NCBI GenBank assembly: GCA_021202895.1
Contig: JAJQCE010000004.1
Location: 1-64,000 of the forward strand
Length of the DNA stretch: 64,000 bases
Direction of reading: 5' to 3'
From: Ruminococcus sp.
Lineage (GTDB): Bacteria; Bacillota; Clostridia; Oscillospirales; Ruminococcaceae
Position numbers and translations under genes: made by a program. A model generated the notes under the pieces. That model worked only from the letters and a program-made list of their open reading frames with translations, did no database searches and was not told the DNA's origin. Of this stretch, positions 33,372 through 43,059 are shown in pieces (the first letter of the stretch is position 1; every line of letters begins with the position of its first letter).

Positions 33372-33408
33372 CTAGCATCGGCAAAATGAAATTTATGGAG
33401 GTACTAAA

Positions 33409-35211
33409 ATGGCTCAAAGCAGACTTATAGGCGATTATCCCGTTATCGGAATACGCCCGACTATCGATGGAAGAAGAGGCTATCTCAAGGTGCGTGAATC
33501 ACTTGAGGATCAGACAATGAATATGGCAAAGGCGGCGGCTAAGCTGTTTGAGGAGAATATCCGCTATTCAAACGGCGAGTCTGTCAAGGTGGTTATCGCA
33601 GATACCACAATAGGCAGAGTTGCCGAAGCGGCTGCCTGTGCGGATAAATTCAAAAAGTGCGGAGTGGACATTACTCTGACGGTAACGCCCTGCTGGTGCT
33701 ATGGTGCGGAAACTATGGACATGGATCCTATGACGATTAAAGGCGTCTGGGGCTTTAACGGCACGGAGCGTCCGGGAGCTGTTTATCTTGCTTCTGTGCT
33801 GGCAACTCACGCTCAAAAGGGCTTGCCTGCGTTTGGAATTTACGGTCATGATGTTCAAGACGCTGACGACACCTCAATCCCTGACGACGTTAAAGAAAAG
33901 CTGCTGAGATTCGCACGCTGCGCAGTAGCGGCAGCGACTATGAGAGGCAAGAGCTACTTGCAGATTGGCTCCGTTACAATGGGAATCGGCGGCTCTATTA
34001 TCAGCCCTGAATTTATCGAGGAATATCTCGGAATGAGAGTTGAATCGGTGGACGAGGTTGAAATTATCAGGCGAATGAGCGAGGGCATTTATGACGAGGA
34101 GGAGTTTAAAAAGGCTCTTGAATGGACAAAGAAATACTGCATAGAGGGCTTTGACAAGAACCCGCCTGAGATTCAGAAGAGCCGCGAGGTTAAGGACGAG
34201 CAGTGGGAATTTGTCGTTAAGATGATGTGCATTATAAAGGACCTGATGAACGGCAATGATAATCTCCCTGAAGGACGTGAGGAGGAGGCTGTCGGTCACA
34301 ACGCTATAGCGGCAGGCTTCCAGGGACAGCGGCAGTGGACGGACTTTTATCCTAACTGCGATTTCCCTGAAGCGCTGCTCAATACCACATTTGACTGGAA
34401 CGGTGCAAGAGAACCGTACATACTTGCTACTGAAAACGATGTGCTTAACGGTCTGGGAATGTTGTTTATGAAGCTGCTGACAAACCGTGCGCAGATTTTC
34501 GCCGATGTTCGCACCTACTGGTCGCCTGAATCGGTTAAGAAAGCTACTGGCTATGAGGTTACAGGCAAGGCAAAGGAAGCAGGCGGATTTATTCACCTTA
34601 TAAATTCAGGAGCGGCGTGCCTTGACGCAAACGGAGGCGCAAAGGACGAAAACGGCAATAGCGTCATGAAGCAGTGGTTTGACGTGACAAAAGAGGATCA
34701 GGAATCCATCATGAGCAAGACGACATGGAATCCTGCGGATTTAGGGTATTTTAGAGGTGGCGGCTATTCCTCGCGCTATGTAACCGACTGCGAGATGCCT
34801 GTAACGATGATTCGCCTTAATCTGGTAAAGGGCTTAGGACCTGTTCTGCAAATCGCTGAGGGCTGGACGGTTCAGCTTCCCGATGAGGTAACCGACGTGC
34901 TTTGGAAGAGAACCGACTACACATGGCCCTGCACATGGTTTACTCCGAGAGTAACGGGTAAGGGAGCTTTCGCAAGCGCATACGACGTAATGAACAACTG
35001 GGGAGCAAACCACGGCGCAATCAGCTACGGTCATATCGGAGCGGATCTTATCACCCTCTGCTCGATTTTAAGAATACCAGTAGCTATGCACAATGTGCCT
35101 GAGGAAAAGATTTTCCGTCCTGCCGCATGGAACGCCTTCGGTATGGACAAGGAAGGTCAGGACTTCAGAGCCTGCAAGGCTTACGGACCTATGTATAAAA
35201 ATATAAGATAA
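33409..35211 (+). CDS. fucI: L-fucose isomerase
   Basis: 600 residues, the usual size (~590). [29 protein letters not shown] carries the family metal-site Glu region; the [17 protein letters not shown] and [14 protein letters not shown] blocks and the C-terminal [16 protein letters not shown] fit FucI. It interconverts L-fucose and L-fuculose with Mn2+; many family members also accept D-arabinose. GGAGG precedes the ATG. First gene of fucI-kinase-fucU-fucA. The operon lacks a visible transporter and regulator. Confidence 0.95.
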   Translation: MAQSRLIGDYPVIGIRPTIDGRRGYLKVRESLEDQTMNMAKAAAKLFEENIRYSNGESVKVVIADTTIGRVAEAAACADKFKKCGVDITLTVTPCWCYGAETMDMDPMTIKGVWGFNGTERPGAVYLASVLATHAQKGLPAFGIYGHDVQDADDTSIPDDVKEKLLRFARCAVAAATMRGKSYLQIGSVTMGIGGSIISPEFIEEYLGMRVESVDEVEIIRRMSEGIYDEEEFKKALEWTKKYCIEGFDKNPPEIQKSREVKDEQWEFVVKMMCIIKDLMNGNDNLPEGREEEAVGHNAIAAGFQGQRQWTDFYPNCDFPEALLNTTFDWNGAREPYILATENDVLNGLGMLFMKLLTNRAQIFADVRTYWSPESVKKATGYEVTGKAKEAGGFIHLINSGAACLDANGGAKDENGNSVMKQWFDVTKEDQESIMSKTTWNPADLGYFRGGGYSSRYVTDCEMPVTMIRLNLVKGLGPVLQIAEGWTVQLPDEVTDVLWKRTDYTWPCTWFTPRVTGKGAFASAYDVMNNWGANHGAISYGHIGADLITLCSILRIPVAMHNVPEEKIFRPAAWNAFGMDKEGQDFRACKAYGPMYKNIR

Positions 35212-35293
35212 CTATTATAATTATATCGGCGGCGGAGGCTCTTGCTCTGAAGGCTTCCGCTTCGCCAAAATTCACTTATTTGGCGGTGGAAAA

Positions 35294-36760
35294 ATGAAAA
35301 AAGTTTTAGCTATAGATTTTGGTGCATCCTCTGGGCGTGCGGTTCTGGGAGAATTTGACGGAAAGAAAATCTCCATGACGGAGCTTCATCGCTTTTCTAA
35401 CGACCCTGTATTTCTGGGCGGCACTCTTTACTGGGACGTGCTGCGGCTTTTTCACGAGATAAAGCAGAGTCTTATCAGGGTAAAGCCCTTTGGCGTTGAG
35501 AGCGTTGCGATAGACACGTGGGGAGTAGACTTTGGATTAGTTGACGCAGACGGCAGACTGCTTGAAAATCCCGTGCATTACCGTGACAGCCGCACAAGCG
35601 GCATGCTTGACGAGGCTTTTAAGCTTATAGACAAGCAGCGATTTTATGAAATCACGGGAAATCAGTTTATGGAGATAAACACAGCGTTTCAGCTGTTAAG
35701 CCTTGTGAAAAACCGTCCTGATTTACTTGAGCGTGCAGACAAGCTTGTAATGATGCCGGATCTGTTCAGCTTCCTGTTAAGCGGCAAAATTGTCAGCGAG
35801 CGTTCTATCGCTTCAACCACACAGCTTTTTGATGCAAATAAAAGGAATTGGTCGGACGAGGTTATTTCCGCATTGGGGATTAAGTCTTCGCTCATGCCTG
35901 GAATTGTAAAGAGCGGCAGCGTTATCGGCAAGCTATCCGATTCGATTTGTAAAGAGCTTGATATGCAGCCGATTGACGTCATCAGTGTCTGCGGTCACGA
36001 CACACAGTCTGCGCTTGCCGCCTGCCCCGCTGAGGAAAAGGATTTTATCTTTCTTTCAAGCGGCACATGGAGCTTGTTCGGAACAGAGCTTGACAAGCCG
36101 ATAATCAACGAGGATTCGTTCAGACTCAACGTCACAAACGAGCTGGGCGTTGAGGATAAAACCTCGTTTTTAAAGAACATTATCGGTCTGTGGCTGATTC
36201 AGGAAAGCCGCAGACAGTGGCTGAGAGAGGGCAGGGAGTACAGCTTTATGCAGCTTGAGGAGATGGCTAGGAACGCTTCTGGATTTAAGCGCTTTATCGA
36301 CCCTGATTCTCCTGAATTTACGCCTGCGGGGAATATTCCTGAGAGAATTAAGAAATACTGTGAGCGTACAGCTCAGCCGATACCGCAGTCTGACGGCGAG
36401 ATAATGCGCTGTATTTACGAAAGCTTGGCTCTTAAATACCGCACGGCTAAGGGAGAGCTTGAGCAAAGCACTGGAAAGCAGTTTGACAAAATTTATATGT
36501 TCGGCGGCGGCACAAAGGACAAGCTTTTGTCGCAGCTTACTGCAAATGCCTGCGGCTGTGAGGTGACAAGCGGGCCTGTCGAGGCTACTGCGCTTGGAAA
36601 TATCGGCGTTCAGCTTATGGCGTTGGGAGAAATCTCCTCGCTTTCACAGCTGCGTGAAATTGTCCGCACAAGCGAAAAGCTTTACAGCTTTGAACCGACC
36701 GATTGCTCCGCCTGGAACGACGCATATAAAAAATATCTGGAGGTAGTGAAAAATGCTTAA
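35294..36760 (+). CDS. FGGY-family carbohydrate kinase (rhamnulokinase-like, probable L-fuculokinase)
   Basis: 488 residues. The N-terminal DFGASSGRAVLGEF, SVAIDTWGVDFGLVD, LSSGTWSLFGTE and MFGGGTKDKLLSQLTANACG are the phosphate, sugar and adenosine blocks of rhamnulokinases. By sequence it is closer to RhaB than FucK, but its place between fucI and fucU implies L-fuculose as substrate. It overlaps fucU by 8 bp. Confidence 0.85.
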   Translation: MKKVLAIDFGASSGRAVLGEFDGKKISMTELHRFSNDPVFLGGTLYWDVLRLFHEIKQSLIRVKPFGVESVAIDTWGVDFGLVDADGRLLENPVHYRDSRTSGMLDEAFKLIDKQRFYEITGNQFMEINTAFQLLSLVKNRPDLLERADKLVMMPDLFSFLLSGKIVSERSIASTTQLFDANKRNWSDEVISALGIKSSLMPGIVKSGSVIGKLSDSICKELDMQPIDVISVCGHDTQSALAACPAEEKDFIFLSSGTWSLFGTELDKPIINEDSFRLNVTNELGVEDKTSFLKNIIGLWLIQESRRQWLREGREYSFMQLEEMARNASGFKRFIDPDSPEFTPAGNIPERIKKYCERTAQPIPQSDGEIMRCIYESLALKYRTAKGELEQSTGKQFDKIYMFGGGTKDKLLSQLTANACGCEVTSGPVEATALGNIGVQLMALGEISSLSQLREIVRTSEKLYSFEPTDCSAWNDAYKKYLEVVKNA

Positions 36761-37199
36761 TAATATTCCCGCAATCATCTCTCCCGAGCTGCTCAAGACG
36801 CTCTGCGAGATGGGACATTCGGACAGAATTGTAATTGCAGATGGAAATTTTCCCTGCGAAAGCATAGGCAAAAACGCTAAGGTTATCCGCTGCGACGGTC
36901 ACGGCGTGCCTGAAATTTTAGACGCAGTATTAAAGCTTATGCCGCTTGACACCTATGTTGAAAAGCCCGTGAGCCTTATGCAGGTTATGCCAGGAGATAC
37001 CGCTGAAACTCCGATCTGGGACGAGTACAAAAGAATAGCTTCAAAATATGACGAGCGTGGAGCGGCGGCTTTTGGCGAGGTTGAACGCTTTGAGTTTTAC
37101 GAGCAGGCAAAGACCGCATATGCAATTGTAGCTACAGGTGAAACCGCCGTTTACGCAAACATTATGCTTCAAAAGGGCGTTGTTACAAATGCGATTTGA
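36753..37199 (+). CDS. fucU: L-fucose mutarotase, RbsD/FucU family
   Basis: 148 residues, usual length ~140. MGHSDRIVIADGNFP contains the conserved His and Asp near the N-terminus; the ending AIVATGETAVYANIMLQKGV is typical of FucU. It speeds conversion between fucose anomers to feed the isomerase. Translation overlaps the kinase gene. Confidence 0.92.
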   Translation: MLNNIPAIISPELLKTLCEMGHSDRIVIADGNFPCESIGKNAKVIRCDGHGVPEILDAVLKLMPLDTYVEKPVSLMQVMPGDTAETPIWDEYKRIASKYDERGAAAFGEVERFEFYEQAKTAYAIVATGETAVYANIMLQKGVVTNAI

Positions 37200-37229
37200 T
37201 AAATTTTAGACGAAAGGAATTGAACAGAA

Positions 37230-37913
37230 ATGTATGAGGATATAAAGGATAAAATGGTTGAGGTCTGCCATAAAATGTGGCAGAAGGGCTGGGTTGCGGC
37301 TAACGATGGTAACGTCACCGTAAAGGTCGCCGAAGGCAGATACCTTGCGACTCAGACAGGAGTGAGCAAGGCGGAGATTACTCCCGACAAAATCGGTCTT
37401 ATAGATGACGACTTTAACATAATCGAAGCGGCGGAGGGCTTTCACCCGTCCTCTGAGGTCAAAATGCACCTGAAATGCTATCACGACCGCCCTGACGTAG
37501 GCTCTGTGGTTCACGCTCATCCGCCTGTAGCGACCGGCTTTGCCTGCGCTCATCAGTCTATTGACGACTACTGCATGATTGAAACGGTAATTGCGGTAGG
37601 CTCAGTTCCGCTTACTCCATACGGAACTCCGTCAACCTACGAGGTTCCCGATGCAATAGAACCGTATTTGCAGGAGCATGACGTTATGCTGCTTGAGAAC
37701 CATGGTGCGCTCACTGTAGGAGCGGATTTGACTACAGCCTATTACCGTATGGAAACGCTCGAGCTTCAGGCTCAGATTTCGCTTGTCGCAAGGGTTTTAG
37801 GCGGCGCTAAGGACATCAGCCGTGAAAACATAGACCGCCTTATAGGAATGCGTCCACAGTACGGCGTCACAGGAAAGCACCCAGGCTACAAGAAATATCC
37901 GCCAAAGGATTAA
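37230..37913 (+). CDS. fucA: class II aldolase, L-fuculose-phosphate aldolase
   Basis: 227 residues. Class II aldolase/AraD family: NDGNVTVKV, TGVSKAEITPD, EGFHPSSEVKMHL, VVHAHPPVATGFA (zinc HxH) and LLENHGALTVGADL (third His). It splits L-fuculose-1-phosphate into dihydroxyacetone phosphate and lactaldehyde. Last clear gene of the operon. The lactaldehyde end product could become propanediol; no propanediol genes are in the window. Confidence 0.9.
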   Translation: MYEDIKDKMVEVCHKMWQKGWVAANDGNVTVKVAEGRYLATQTGVSKAEITPDKIGLIDDDFNIIEAAEGFHPSSEVKMHLKCYHDRPDVGSVVHAHPPVATGFACAHQSIDDYCMIETVIAVGSVPLTPYGTPSTYEVPDAIEPYLQEHDVMLLENHGALTVGADLTTAYYRMETLELQAQISLVARVLGGAKDISRENIDRLIGMRPQYGVTGKHPGYKKYPPKD

Positions 37914-37930
37914 AAGCTTACAGGTGGCAT

Positions 37931-38191
37931 ATGATAAAGTTGGTCTGCCTCCTGTTGCGCAGTCGTTATGATTTATCTTGTTCAGCTTGTGGTGATTCAT
38001 ACGCTTCAACCATCGCCGCTGCAGAACACAATTACGTCACTTTAGCTGTAGCCGCAAGCTATGCCGCAAAAAAATATACTTTAAGGTTCATAGGTGCAAT
38101 TCAAGAGCGAAAAGTTGGGCGATGGTTAAGACAATTACTAGAGGTTCAACACTTACCTATAAAAACAGCGGATTATGTGAATACGCTCTGA
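37931..38191 (+). CDS. hypothetical protein, 86 residues, doubtful
   Basis: An open frame 17 bp after fucA, with AGGTGG 5 nt before its ATG. It has a CSACGD pair of Cys, an Ala-rich middle and a basic end (IQERKVGRWLRQL). I recognise no family. Its codon use (TTG, CAA, CGA, TTA) differs from the neighbouring genes, so it could be a remnant or chance ORF rather than the fifth fuc gene. Confidence 0.35.
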   Translation: MIKLVCLLLRSRYDLSCSACGDSYASTIAAAEHNYVTLAVAASYAAKKYTLRFIGAIQERKVGRWLRQLLEVQHLPIKTADYVNTL

Positions 38192-38195
38192 TAAA

Positions 38196-38235
38196 AAGCC
38201 GATAACTGCGTTTTTACAGCTATCGGCTTTCTTTT
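38196..38235. terminator. bidirectional terminator between the fuc operon and ileS
   Basis: AAGCCGATA..TATCGGCTT stem, followed by TCTTTTTT on the plus strand and CTTTTTATC on the minus strand, between convergent genes. Confidence 0.88.
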
Positions 38236-41200
38236 TTATTCGGTTCTTTCAACCGCTATGCTCACTTTTTCACCGTTGAGCTTCCACTCCTTAGCGCTTT
38301 TGTGAGTTGAATAAACAATATCCTTCGCAAGCACATCGTGGCTTATCGCCGCCTTGTTCTTTTCAGCAATTTCCTTTACCTTTTCACTGCCGTCAATGTA
38401 AACTAAAATGTTGTCCATCACCTCAAAGCCTGAATCCTTGCGCATCGTCTGAACCTTGCTGATAATCTCTCTCACAAAGCCCTCCTTGATAAGCTCGTCT
38501 GTCAGTACCGTATCAATGGCGACTGTTACAGAGCCTGCCGATATAGTGCAAAAGCCCTCTCTCTGCACAGTTTCTATCAGCAAATCCTCCCTGTCAAGCG
38601 AAATTTCACCTGTGGAAATTTGAAGCTTAAGCGTGCCTGTCAAGCTTACCTCGTTAAACGCCGCCAAAGTGTCAAGACCTGCAAGCGCACTGCGGATTTC
38701 TCCTACATACCTGCCGAACTTAGGTCCTACCGTCTGTAGCTGCGGCTTGAAGCTGTAGTCGATAAATTCCGAAACATCGTCGGTGAATTTTACATCTTTT
38801 AGGTTAAGCTCATCACGGATTATCTCGATAAAGTAGTCGTCAAGCGCATTGTCCGCCTTAACATACATAGCCTTAAGCGGCTGGCGGTTCTTTAGGTTTG
38901 AATTGTTTCTTGCCGCTCGTCCAAGCGCCACAATATTTAAAACCTCGTCCATGCTGCTCTCAAGCTCTGTATCAATCATCGATTCATTCACATCAGGATA
39001 AAGGCATAGATGAATACTCTCCTCAGCGTCCTTGTCAACCGAACGCACAATGTTCTGATAGATTTCCTCTGTGATAAACGGAACCATAGGAGCGGCGCAC
39101 TTGCAGAGCGTTACAAGGCAGGTGTACAGCATCATATAAGCGTTCACCTTGTCCTCGCTCATTTCCTGCGCCCAGTATCTTTCACGGCATCGTCTGACAT
39201 ACCAGTTAGAAAGATTATCGACAAAGTCCTGCATAGCGGCGGCGGCTTCGGGAATTTTGTAGTCGTTCAAATTTTCGTCCGACAGCTTAACCATCGTGTT
39301 GAGCTTAGAGAGAATCCACTTGTCCATAACCGTAAGTTTCAGATAATCAAGCGTATGCTTTGTCGGATCAAAGCTGTCTATATCGGCGTACAGCACATAA
39401 AATGCGTAGGTGTTCCACAGCGTACCCATAAACTTGCGCTGCCCCTCGATAACCACCTTGTCGTGGAACTTGTTTGGCAGCCACGGTGCGGAATTGGTGT
39501 AGAAATACCAGCGTATAGCGTCCGCTCCGAACCTTTCAAGTGCTTCAAACGGATCAACCGCATTGCCCTTTGACTTTGACATCTTCTGTCCGTTCTCGTC
39601 CTGCACAAGTCCAAGCACAATTACATTTTTGTACGGAGCCTTGTCAAAGAGCAGAGTTGAAATTGCAAGTAGCGAATAGAACCAGCCTCTTGTCTGGTCT
39701 ACCGCTTCAGAAATAAAGTCCGCAGGGAACTGCGATTCAAACAGCTCCTTGTTTTCAAACGGATAGTGGTGCTGTGCGAACGGCATAGCTCCGCTGTCAA
39801 ACCAGCAGTCTATTACCTCCTCGACACGCTTCATTTCTCCGCCGCACTCGCTGCACTTTATCGTAACCTCGTCAATGTACGGACGGTGAAGCTCAATATC
39901 GTCAGGGCAGTTGCTGCTCATTTTCTTAAGCTCCTCAATCGAGCCTATACTGTGTCTGTGACCACATTCACATTCCCAGATGTTGAGCGGAGTGCCCCAG
40001 TAGCGGTTTCTTGAAATTCCCCAGTCCTGAACGTTCTTAAGCCAGTCGCCGAAGCGTCCCGAGCCGATATTTTCAGGAATCCAATTTATCGTTTCGTTGT
40101 TTGCGATAAGCCTGTCCTTGACATCCGTCATCTTGATAAACCAAGTATCGCGGGCATAGTAGATAAGCGGCGAACCGCATCTCCAGCAGTGCGGATAATC
40201 ATGCTCAAATTTAGGCGCGCTGAACAGCTTGCCGCTTGCGTCTAAGTCCTTGATAACCTCAGGGTCTGCGTCCTTGACGAACATTCCCGCAAAGGGAGTT
40301 TCCTTTGTCATATTTCCGTTTGCATCGACAAATTGAACGAACGGCAGGTCGTACTTTCTGCCGACATTAGCGTCGTCCTCACCGAACGCAGGAGCAATGT
40401 GGACTATTCCAGTACCGTCCGACATCGTGACGTAGCTGTCGCAGGTGACATAGTGAGCTTTCTTCCCCTGCTTTTTAGCGCACTCGCCTGCACAGGCATA
40501 GAGCGGCTCGTATTCGATATATTCAAGGTCTGTGCCGACATAACGCTCCAGCACCTCATAGGCGGGCTTGCCGTCCTTAGAAAGCGGTGAAAGCACGCTG
40601 TCAAGCAGAGCTTCAGCAAGTATATAGGTGTACCCGTCCGCAGCCTTTACCTTGCAGTAGGCTTCAGTCGGATTTACGCAGAGCGCAACGTTTGACGGCA
40701 GCGTCCATGGAGTAGTCGTCCAAGCGAGAAAATACTCGTCCTTGCCGACAAGCTTAAAGCGAGCGACAGCGGAACGCTCCTTGACAAGCTTGTAGCCCTG
40801 AGCGACCTCGTGAGATGAAAGCGGAGTTCCGCAGCGAGGACAGTAGGGTACGATTTTAAAGCCCTTGTACAAAAGCCCTTTGTCGTAAATCTCCTTAAGC
40901 GCCCACCATTCCGATTCGATAAAATCGTTGTGGTAGGTAACGTAAGGGTTGTCCATGTCGGCCCAAAAGCCTACTGACGCAGAGAAATCCTCCCACATAC
41001 CCTTGTACTGCCAAACCGATTCCTTGCACTTTTTGATAAAGTCCTCAAGACCGTATTCCTCAATCTGTTCCTTGCCGTCAAGTCCAAGACTGCGCTCAAC
41101 CTCAAGCTCTACAGGAAGTCCGTGAGTATCCCAGCCCGCCTTCCTCGGCACCATACAGCCCTTCATCGTGCGGTAGCGAGGTATCATATCCTTAATCGCA

Positions 41201-41385
41201 CGGGTGAGAACGTGTCCTATATGCGGCTTGCCGTTTGCGGTAGGAGGTCCGTCGTAAAATACATACTCCCTGCCGTCCTTGCGGCTTTCAATGCTCTTTT
41301 CAAAGATTTTGTTCTCCTCCCAGAAGCTCTCCACCTGCTTTTCTCTCTGGACAAAGTTAAGACTCGTGTCAACCTTTTTGTACAT
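38236..41385 (-). CDS. ileS: isoleucyl-tRNA synthetase
   Basis: 1049 residues, the long eukaryote-like bacterial IleRS type. Class I motifs HIGH (GKPHIGHVLTRA) near residue 55 and KMSKS (GQKMSKSKGNAVDP) near 600. The editing domain between them includes AWTTTPWTLPSN and GTGIVHIAPAFGEDD. Zn-binding Cys pairs occur (YCPRCG, CECGH..CSECG). The long C-terminal anticodon region matches the IleRS2 class often linked to mupirocin tolerance; that is family knowledge, not shown here. Controlled by the T-box leader upstream. Confidence 0.96.
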   Translation of the reverse strand: MYKKVDTSLNFVQREKQVESFWEENKIFEKSIESRKDGREYVFYDGPPTANGKPHIGHVLTRAIKDMIPRYRTMKGCMVPRKAGWDTHGLPVELEVERSLGLDGKEQIEEYGLEDFIKKCKESVWQYKGMWEDFSASVGFWADMDNPYVTYHNDFIESEWWALKEIYDKGLLYKGFKIVPYCPRCGTPLSSHEVAQGYKLVKERSAVARFKLVGKDEYFLAWTTTPWTLPSNVALCVNPTEAYCKVKAADGYTYILAEALLDSVLSPLSKDGKPAYEVLERYVGTDLEYIEYEPLYACAGECAKKQGKKAHYVTCDSYVTMSDGTGIVHIAPAFGEDDANVGRKYDLPFVQFVDANGNMTKETPFAGMFVKDADPEVIKDLDASGKLFSAPKFEHDYPHCWRCGSPLIYYARDTWFIKMTDVKDRLIANNETINWIPENIGSGRFGDWLKNVQDWGISRNRYWGTPLNIWECECGHRHSIGSIEELKKMSSNCPDDIELHRPYIDEVTIKCSECGGEMKRVEEVIDCWFDSGAMPFAQHHYPFENKELFESQFPADFISEAVDQTRGWFYSLLAISTLLFDKAPYKNVIVLGLVQDENGQKMSKSKGNAVDPFEALERFGADAIRWYFYTNSAPWLPNKFHDKVVIEGQRKFMGTLWNTYAFYVLYADIDSFDPTKHTLDYLKLTVMDKWILSKLNTMVKLSDENLNDYKIPEAAAAMQDFVDNLSNWYVRRCRERYWAQEMSEDKVNAYMMLYTCLVTLCKCAAPMVPFITEEIYQNIVRSVDKDAEESIHLCLYPDVNESMIDTELESSMDEVLNIVALGRAARNNSNLKNRQPLKAMYVKADNALDDYFIEIIRDELNLKDVKFTDDVSEFIDYSFKPQLQTVGPKFGRYVGEIRSALAGLDTLAAFNEVSLTGTLKLQISTGEISLDREDLLIETVQREGFCTISAGSVTVAIDTVLTDELIKEGFVREIISKVQTMRKDSGFEVMDNILVYIDGSEKVKEIAEKNKAAISHDVLAKDIVYSTHKSAKEWKLNGEKVSIAVERTE

Positions 41386-41404
41386 TTTCCGCTCATCCCT
41401 TTCA

Positions 41405-41685
41405 TAATTTTAATACAAAAAAGCCTCCGCCCTCAAAAAAGGACGAAAGCCATAAAAAGCTTAACGCTTAAACCACCTGTTTTGAGCATACCATCATATG
41501 CACTCCCTATAACGGGGGATACCGCCAAGGCTTAGTCAATTCTTTTTCAGCCTTGAAGCTCGGAAGTGATTTTCACTTAAGACCTACTCACACCATGCTT
41601 CCACCGTCCATGGCTCGCTTGCGTGCCAACGCACCCTTTCAGTCAAAAGCTACTGTCTTCGTCACAGCAGTTAATATATCATACA
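41405..41685 (-). promoter_or_regulatory. T-box riboswitch (tRNA-Ile) of ileS
   Basis: On the minus strand from ~41685: stem I motifs GTGACGAAGACAGTAG and GCGAGCC, a specifier-loop candidate AATCAC with ATC (Ile) at 41570-41568, and the T-box core CAGGTGGTTTAAGCG (41472-41478), whose UGGU fits the ACCA end of tRNA-Ile. The terminator GCTTTCGTCC-TTTTTT-GGGCGGAGGC then TTTTTT is at 41423-41451. Uncharged tRNA-Ile should favour the antiterminator. The T-box core diverges from the usual GGGTGGTACCGCG. Confidence 0.88.
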
Positions 41686-41690
41686 AAGCT

Positions 41691-41720
41691 ATTTTATCAC
41701 TTAACAAGTATAATTGTCAA
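41691..41720 (-). promoter_or_regulatory. promoter of the ileS T-box transcript
   Basis: Minus strand: TTGACA (41715-41720), 18-bp spacer, TAAAAT (41691-41696). Confidence 0.75.
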
Positions 41721-41756
41721 GCATAAGTATATGAAATTTTTGAAAACTTTGCAAAA

Positions 41757-42677
41757 TCATTCGCTCTCAATCACAGGTAGCTCCTCTTCCGCACCCTTGA
41801 TAATAAGGCGAACCGCCTTCTGACGGTTAATCACCGTCACCTGCGTAGGAGAACCGCCCGATTCGCCGTCAAGCGTCCACGGCACCTCCTCTGTGCTCTT
41901 AAACTCCACCTTTGACGCCTTGAACGAAAGAAAGTTGTTGGTGTTCAACTGGTTCATAAGCGCATCGTTAAGCGTCTGCTGAAGCGCAATAGCCGTTTCG
42001 GGAGTGCGCACCAGCGTAACCTCAAAAAGTCCGTCGTTAAAGAAAACCTTGTCCTTTAAGAAAAACTTCATTCCCGCAACTGAACGCGAATTTGAAACCG
42101 CTCCAAAAATAAAATTGCCGCTGTCCGTCACGCCGTCATGCTCGATTGTCAGCTCAATGCCCTTGTAGGTGTTTATGCGGCGAAGCGCCTCAACAATATA
42201 TGCGGCGTGTCCCAGACGGTTTTTGAGATTCTGCGGAGTTTCGTAGGCTGTGTCAGTGAAGATTCCAAATGCGGCGATATAGACAAAATAGCTGTCGTTA
42301 AACTGCCCTATGTCGTACTCAAAGAAATCGCCCTCAACTATATCCTGCGCCGCCTGTACCATGTCCTTTGAAATGTTGAGCGATGAGGCAACATCGTTTG
42401 TTGAACCGCTTGGTATGTAGCCGAGCGGAACCTTTTCGTCAAGCTCCATCAGTGCCTTTACCGCCATACTAAGCGTACCATCGCCGCCGCTGACTGTCAC
42501 TAGGTCAAAGTCAAGCGCCTGCTCACAGATTTTTATATAAGCATCATCCTTGCCTAATGTGGGGTAGGTAGTAACCTCATAGCCGCCCTCAGTGAACACA
42601 TTCACAATGTCAAAAAGATTATTCTTTATCTGTCCCCTACCTGAGCGGGGATTGTACACAAAAAGCATTTTTTTCAT
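41757..42677 (-). CDS. diacylglycerol kinase family lipid kinase
   Basis: 306 residues. DAGK catalytic domain: FVYNPRSGRGQIKNN at the start, SGGDGTLSMAVKAL (nucleotide binding) and LGYIPSGSTNDVASSL. The C-terminal half (SWTLDGE-like PWTLDGESGG) completes the YegS/DgkB fold. It phosphorylates diacylglycerol or a related lipid, returning it to phospholipid synthesis. Monocistronic; about 70 bp of AT-rich DNA separates it from the ileS promoter. Confidence 0.88.
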   Translation of the reverse strand: MKKMLFVYNPRSGRGQIKNNLFDIVNVFTEGGYEVTTYPTLGKDDAYIKICEQALDFDLVTVSGGDGTLSMAVKALMELDEKVPLGYIPSGSTNDVASSLNISKDMVQAAQDIVEGDFFEYDIGQFNDSYFVYIAAFGIFTDTAYETPQNLKNRLGHAAYIVEALRRINTYKGIELTIEHDGVTDSGNFIFGAVSNSRSVAGMKFFLKDKVFFNDGLFEVTLVRTPETAIALQQTLNDALMNQLNTNNFLSFKASKVEFKSTEEVPWTLDGESGGSPTQVTVINRQKAVRLIIKGAEEELPVIESE

Positions 42678-42857
42678 TTGTTATCTCCTAAATTTCGCAG
42701 TTGATATAGCTAGTTTACACACTTATTATTGTATCAGCTTTTTAGCGGATTGTCAATGCCCTAATTATGAAAATCTAACGAAAATTTAAGCTTCATGGAG
42801 TATATTTTGTTCTATTTATGCGAAAAATAGAAGCAAACAGATTTTAGAGGTGATAAA

Positions 42858-43016
42858 ATGGACAATGCTGAAAGGCAAAGACGAAGCTATGACTTTTTCC
42901 TTTCACTGCCGCCGCAGCTGCAAAATCAGCTTTCACAACAAAAAAGGCTCTCCAAAGAGGGTAAAGAGCCGCCGACGCCGTTTGAACGCTACAGCTTCAG
43001 CAGGTGGTACGACTAA
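42858..43016 (+). CDS. small protein of 52 residues, unknown function
   Basis: Below the usual ORF length cut-off but well formed: GAGGTG 6 nt before the ATG, and a strong terminator 6 bp after the stop. The protein is hydrophilic: MDNAERQRRSYDFF, then LPPQLQNQLSQQKR and a C-terminal PFERYSFSRWYD. No membrane segment. It stands alone on the plus strand between minus-strand genes. Family not recognised. Confidence 0.65.
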   Translation: MDNAERQRRSYDFFLSLPPQLQNQLSQQKRLSKEGKEPPTPFERYSFSRWYD

Positions 43017-43021
43017 GCAAA

Positions 43022-43052
43022 GGGCTGTCTTAAAGCGACAGCCCGATTTTTT
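43022..43052 (+). terminator. terminator of the 52-residue protein gene
   Basis: Perfect 8-bp stem GGGCTGTC..GACAGCCC with a 7-nt loop, then GATTTTTTT. Confidence 0.92.
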
Positions 43053-43059
43053 TATAAGC

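Noticed and set aside
39010-39573. 187-codon plus-strand frame inside ileS
   Set aside because: Antisense to the conserved IleRS coding region; no independent evidence.
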